DNA of 64,000 nucleotides, taken from positions 46,301 to 110,300 of the forward strand of contig JAGAUV010000027.1 of the NCBI GenBank assembly GCA_017620635.1, written 5' to 3'. The notes under the pieces are model-generated. The model was not told the origin of the DNA and did no database searches. It saw only the letters and a list, made by a program, of their open reading frames with translations. Both the position numbers and the translations under genes were made by a program. This DNA is from Muribaculaceae bacterium (GTDB lineage: Bacteria; Bacteroidota; Bacteroidia; Bacteroidales; Muribaculaceae). This document shows positions 63,578 through 64,000 of the stretch, in pieces; position 1 is the first letter of the stretch; each line of letters begins with the position of its first letter.

Positions 63578-64000
63578 TCAGAATGTAAATTGCATGGCTA
63601 CCCTCAGGCCGTGGCGGTCGATCTTGTATGGCTCGTCAAGATAATTGAGTCGCCACACGTAATCAAGCCTTATAAAGCGCAGTATATTGTCGATGCCGGC
63701 CGATATCTCCATGTAAGGTTTCGACATGACCGATGTAGTGGCGTCGGATGGCAGTGCAAGCAGCTCGGGCGCATTGTTGCGTCCCGACCGACGGCCATAT
63801 ATGCCGGAGAAACCGACAACTTCGCGAAGACCAAGCTTCTTGACACCGGGTATGAGATTGAACAGAGCGCCGCGAGCCTGATAGCTCATATGCCACGACA
63901 CATAACTCGAATTGATAAACTCGAGAGGATTCATCAGCGCGAACGAGCCGGGCTGTATGGTATACGACAGGTTGGCATTGGGTATGAACAGCTCGGGGAA
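63578..64000 (-). CDS. DUF5686 family outer-membrane protein, C-terminal part (5' end beyond the window)
   Basis: The frame is open to the window edge: codons before the internal Met at 63934 continue without a stop (FPELFIPNANLSYTIQPGSF...). This is therefore the last 140 residues of a longer protein. The ending DNILRFIRLDYVWRLNYLD-P---RHGLRVAMQFTF and LMNPLEFINSSYVSWHMSY match the C-terminal beta-barrel of Bacteroidota DUF5686 proteins, which often carry an N-terminal carboxypeptidase-like regulatory domain. The terminal Phe is typical of outer-membrane beta-barrels. Function is unknown. Confidence 0.82.
   Translation of the reverse strand, partial: FPELFIPNANLSYTIQPGSFALMNPLEFINSSYVSWHMSYQARGALFNLIPGVKKLGLREVVGFSGIYGRRSGRNNAPELLALPSDATTSVMSKPYMEISAGIDNILRFIRLDYVWRLNYLDEPYKIDRHGLRVAMQFTF

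Overview
The window is a contiguous piece of a Bacteroidota chromosome, most likely order Bacteroidales and possibly Muribaculaceae; the family is an inference from gene content and a moderately high GC, not a tested placement. Support comes from the lineage-typical genes (two-subunit methylmalonyl-CoA mutase, DUF4954, DUF4290, DUF5686, a UpxY-type NusG paralogue, an HU-CCDC81/SPOR protein, a CBM20-linked MalQ). Many genes are also preceded by the Bacteroidales promoter signature TAnnTTTG, often with TTTG/TTG 19-20 bases upstream, rather than by Shine-Dalgarno sequences. The window is densely coding. No gap exceeds 300 bases, and I saw no rRNA, tRNA, CRISPR array, insertion sequence or phage.

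Layout. 38-4031: mutA-mutB (propionate/succinate metabolism). 4266-6482: large secreted multidomain protein. 6667-15088: malQ, TamB-like protein, L-serine ammonia-lyase. 15108-17114 (minus): HU/SPOR envelope protein and a Ca2+/Na+ antiporter. 17263-22291: secreted GH95 fucosidase, then on the minus strand a choloylglycine-hydrolase-family amidase and an MBOAT acyltransferase. 22400-28221: ABC-F protein, M13 peptidase, HAD phosphatase, DUF2807 surface protein. 28407-34058: translationally coupled mlaE-mlaF-holB-addB-like operon. 34166-37848: convergent DUF4091 lipoprotein and (alpha/alpha)6 glycosidase. 38026-41193: DUF4954, orphan UpxY-type antiterminator and a metallo-beta-lactamase-like protein whose metal site looks lost. 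41184-47808 (minus): three-gene operon of a divergent zinc amidase with golvesin insert, a double-domain glycosyltransferase and a GalT-like/SpoIID fusion. 47970-49796: fabG and a secreted sugar-isomerase-like protein. 49952-55588 (minus): complete RND tripartite efflux operon. 55758-59338: DUF4290-rimM-small acidic protein-OmpA-like-dnaB, all ATGA-coupled. 59346-61230 (minus): YolD-like protein and Y-family polymerase. 61371-63521 (minus): M3 peptidase. 63578-64000 (minus): C-terminal end of a DUF5686 protein.

Most of the window is housekeeping and envelope maintenance. The part most likely to hide an undescribed system is 40.0-47.8 kb. An amidase_3-like enzyme with all four expected zinc/catalytic residues shares an operon with a SpoIID/LytB domain, a family known elsewhere to work with amidases on peptidoglycan. 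That SpoIID domain is fused to a nucleotide-sugar-type (GalT/HIT) domain and lacks a visible signal peptide. Facing the operon are an orphan antiterminator and a metal-site-less MBL protein preceded by a perfect inverted repeat.
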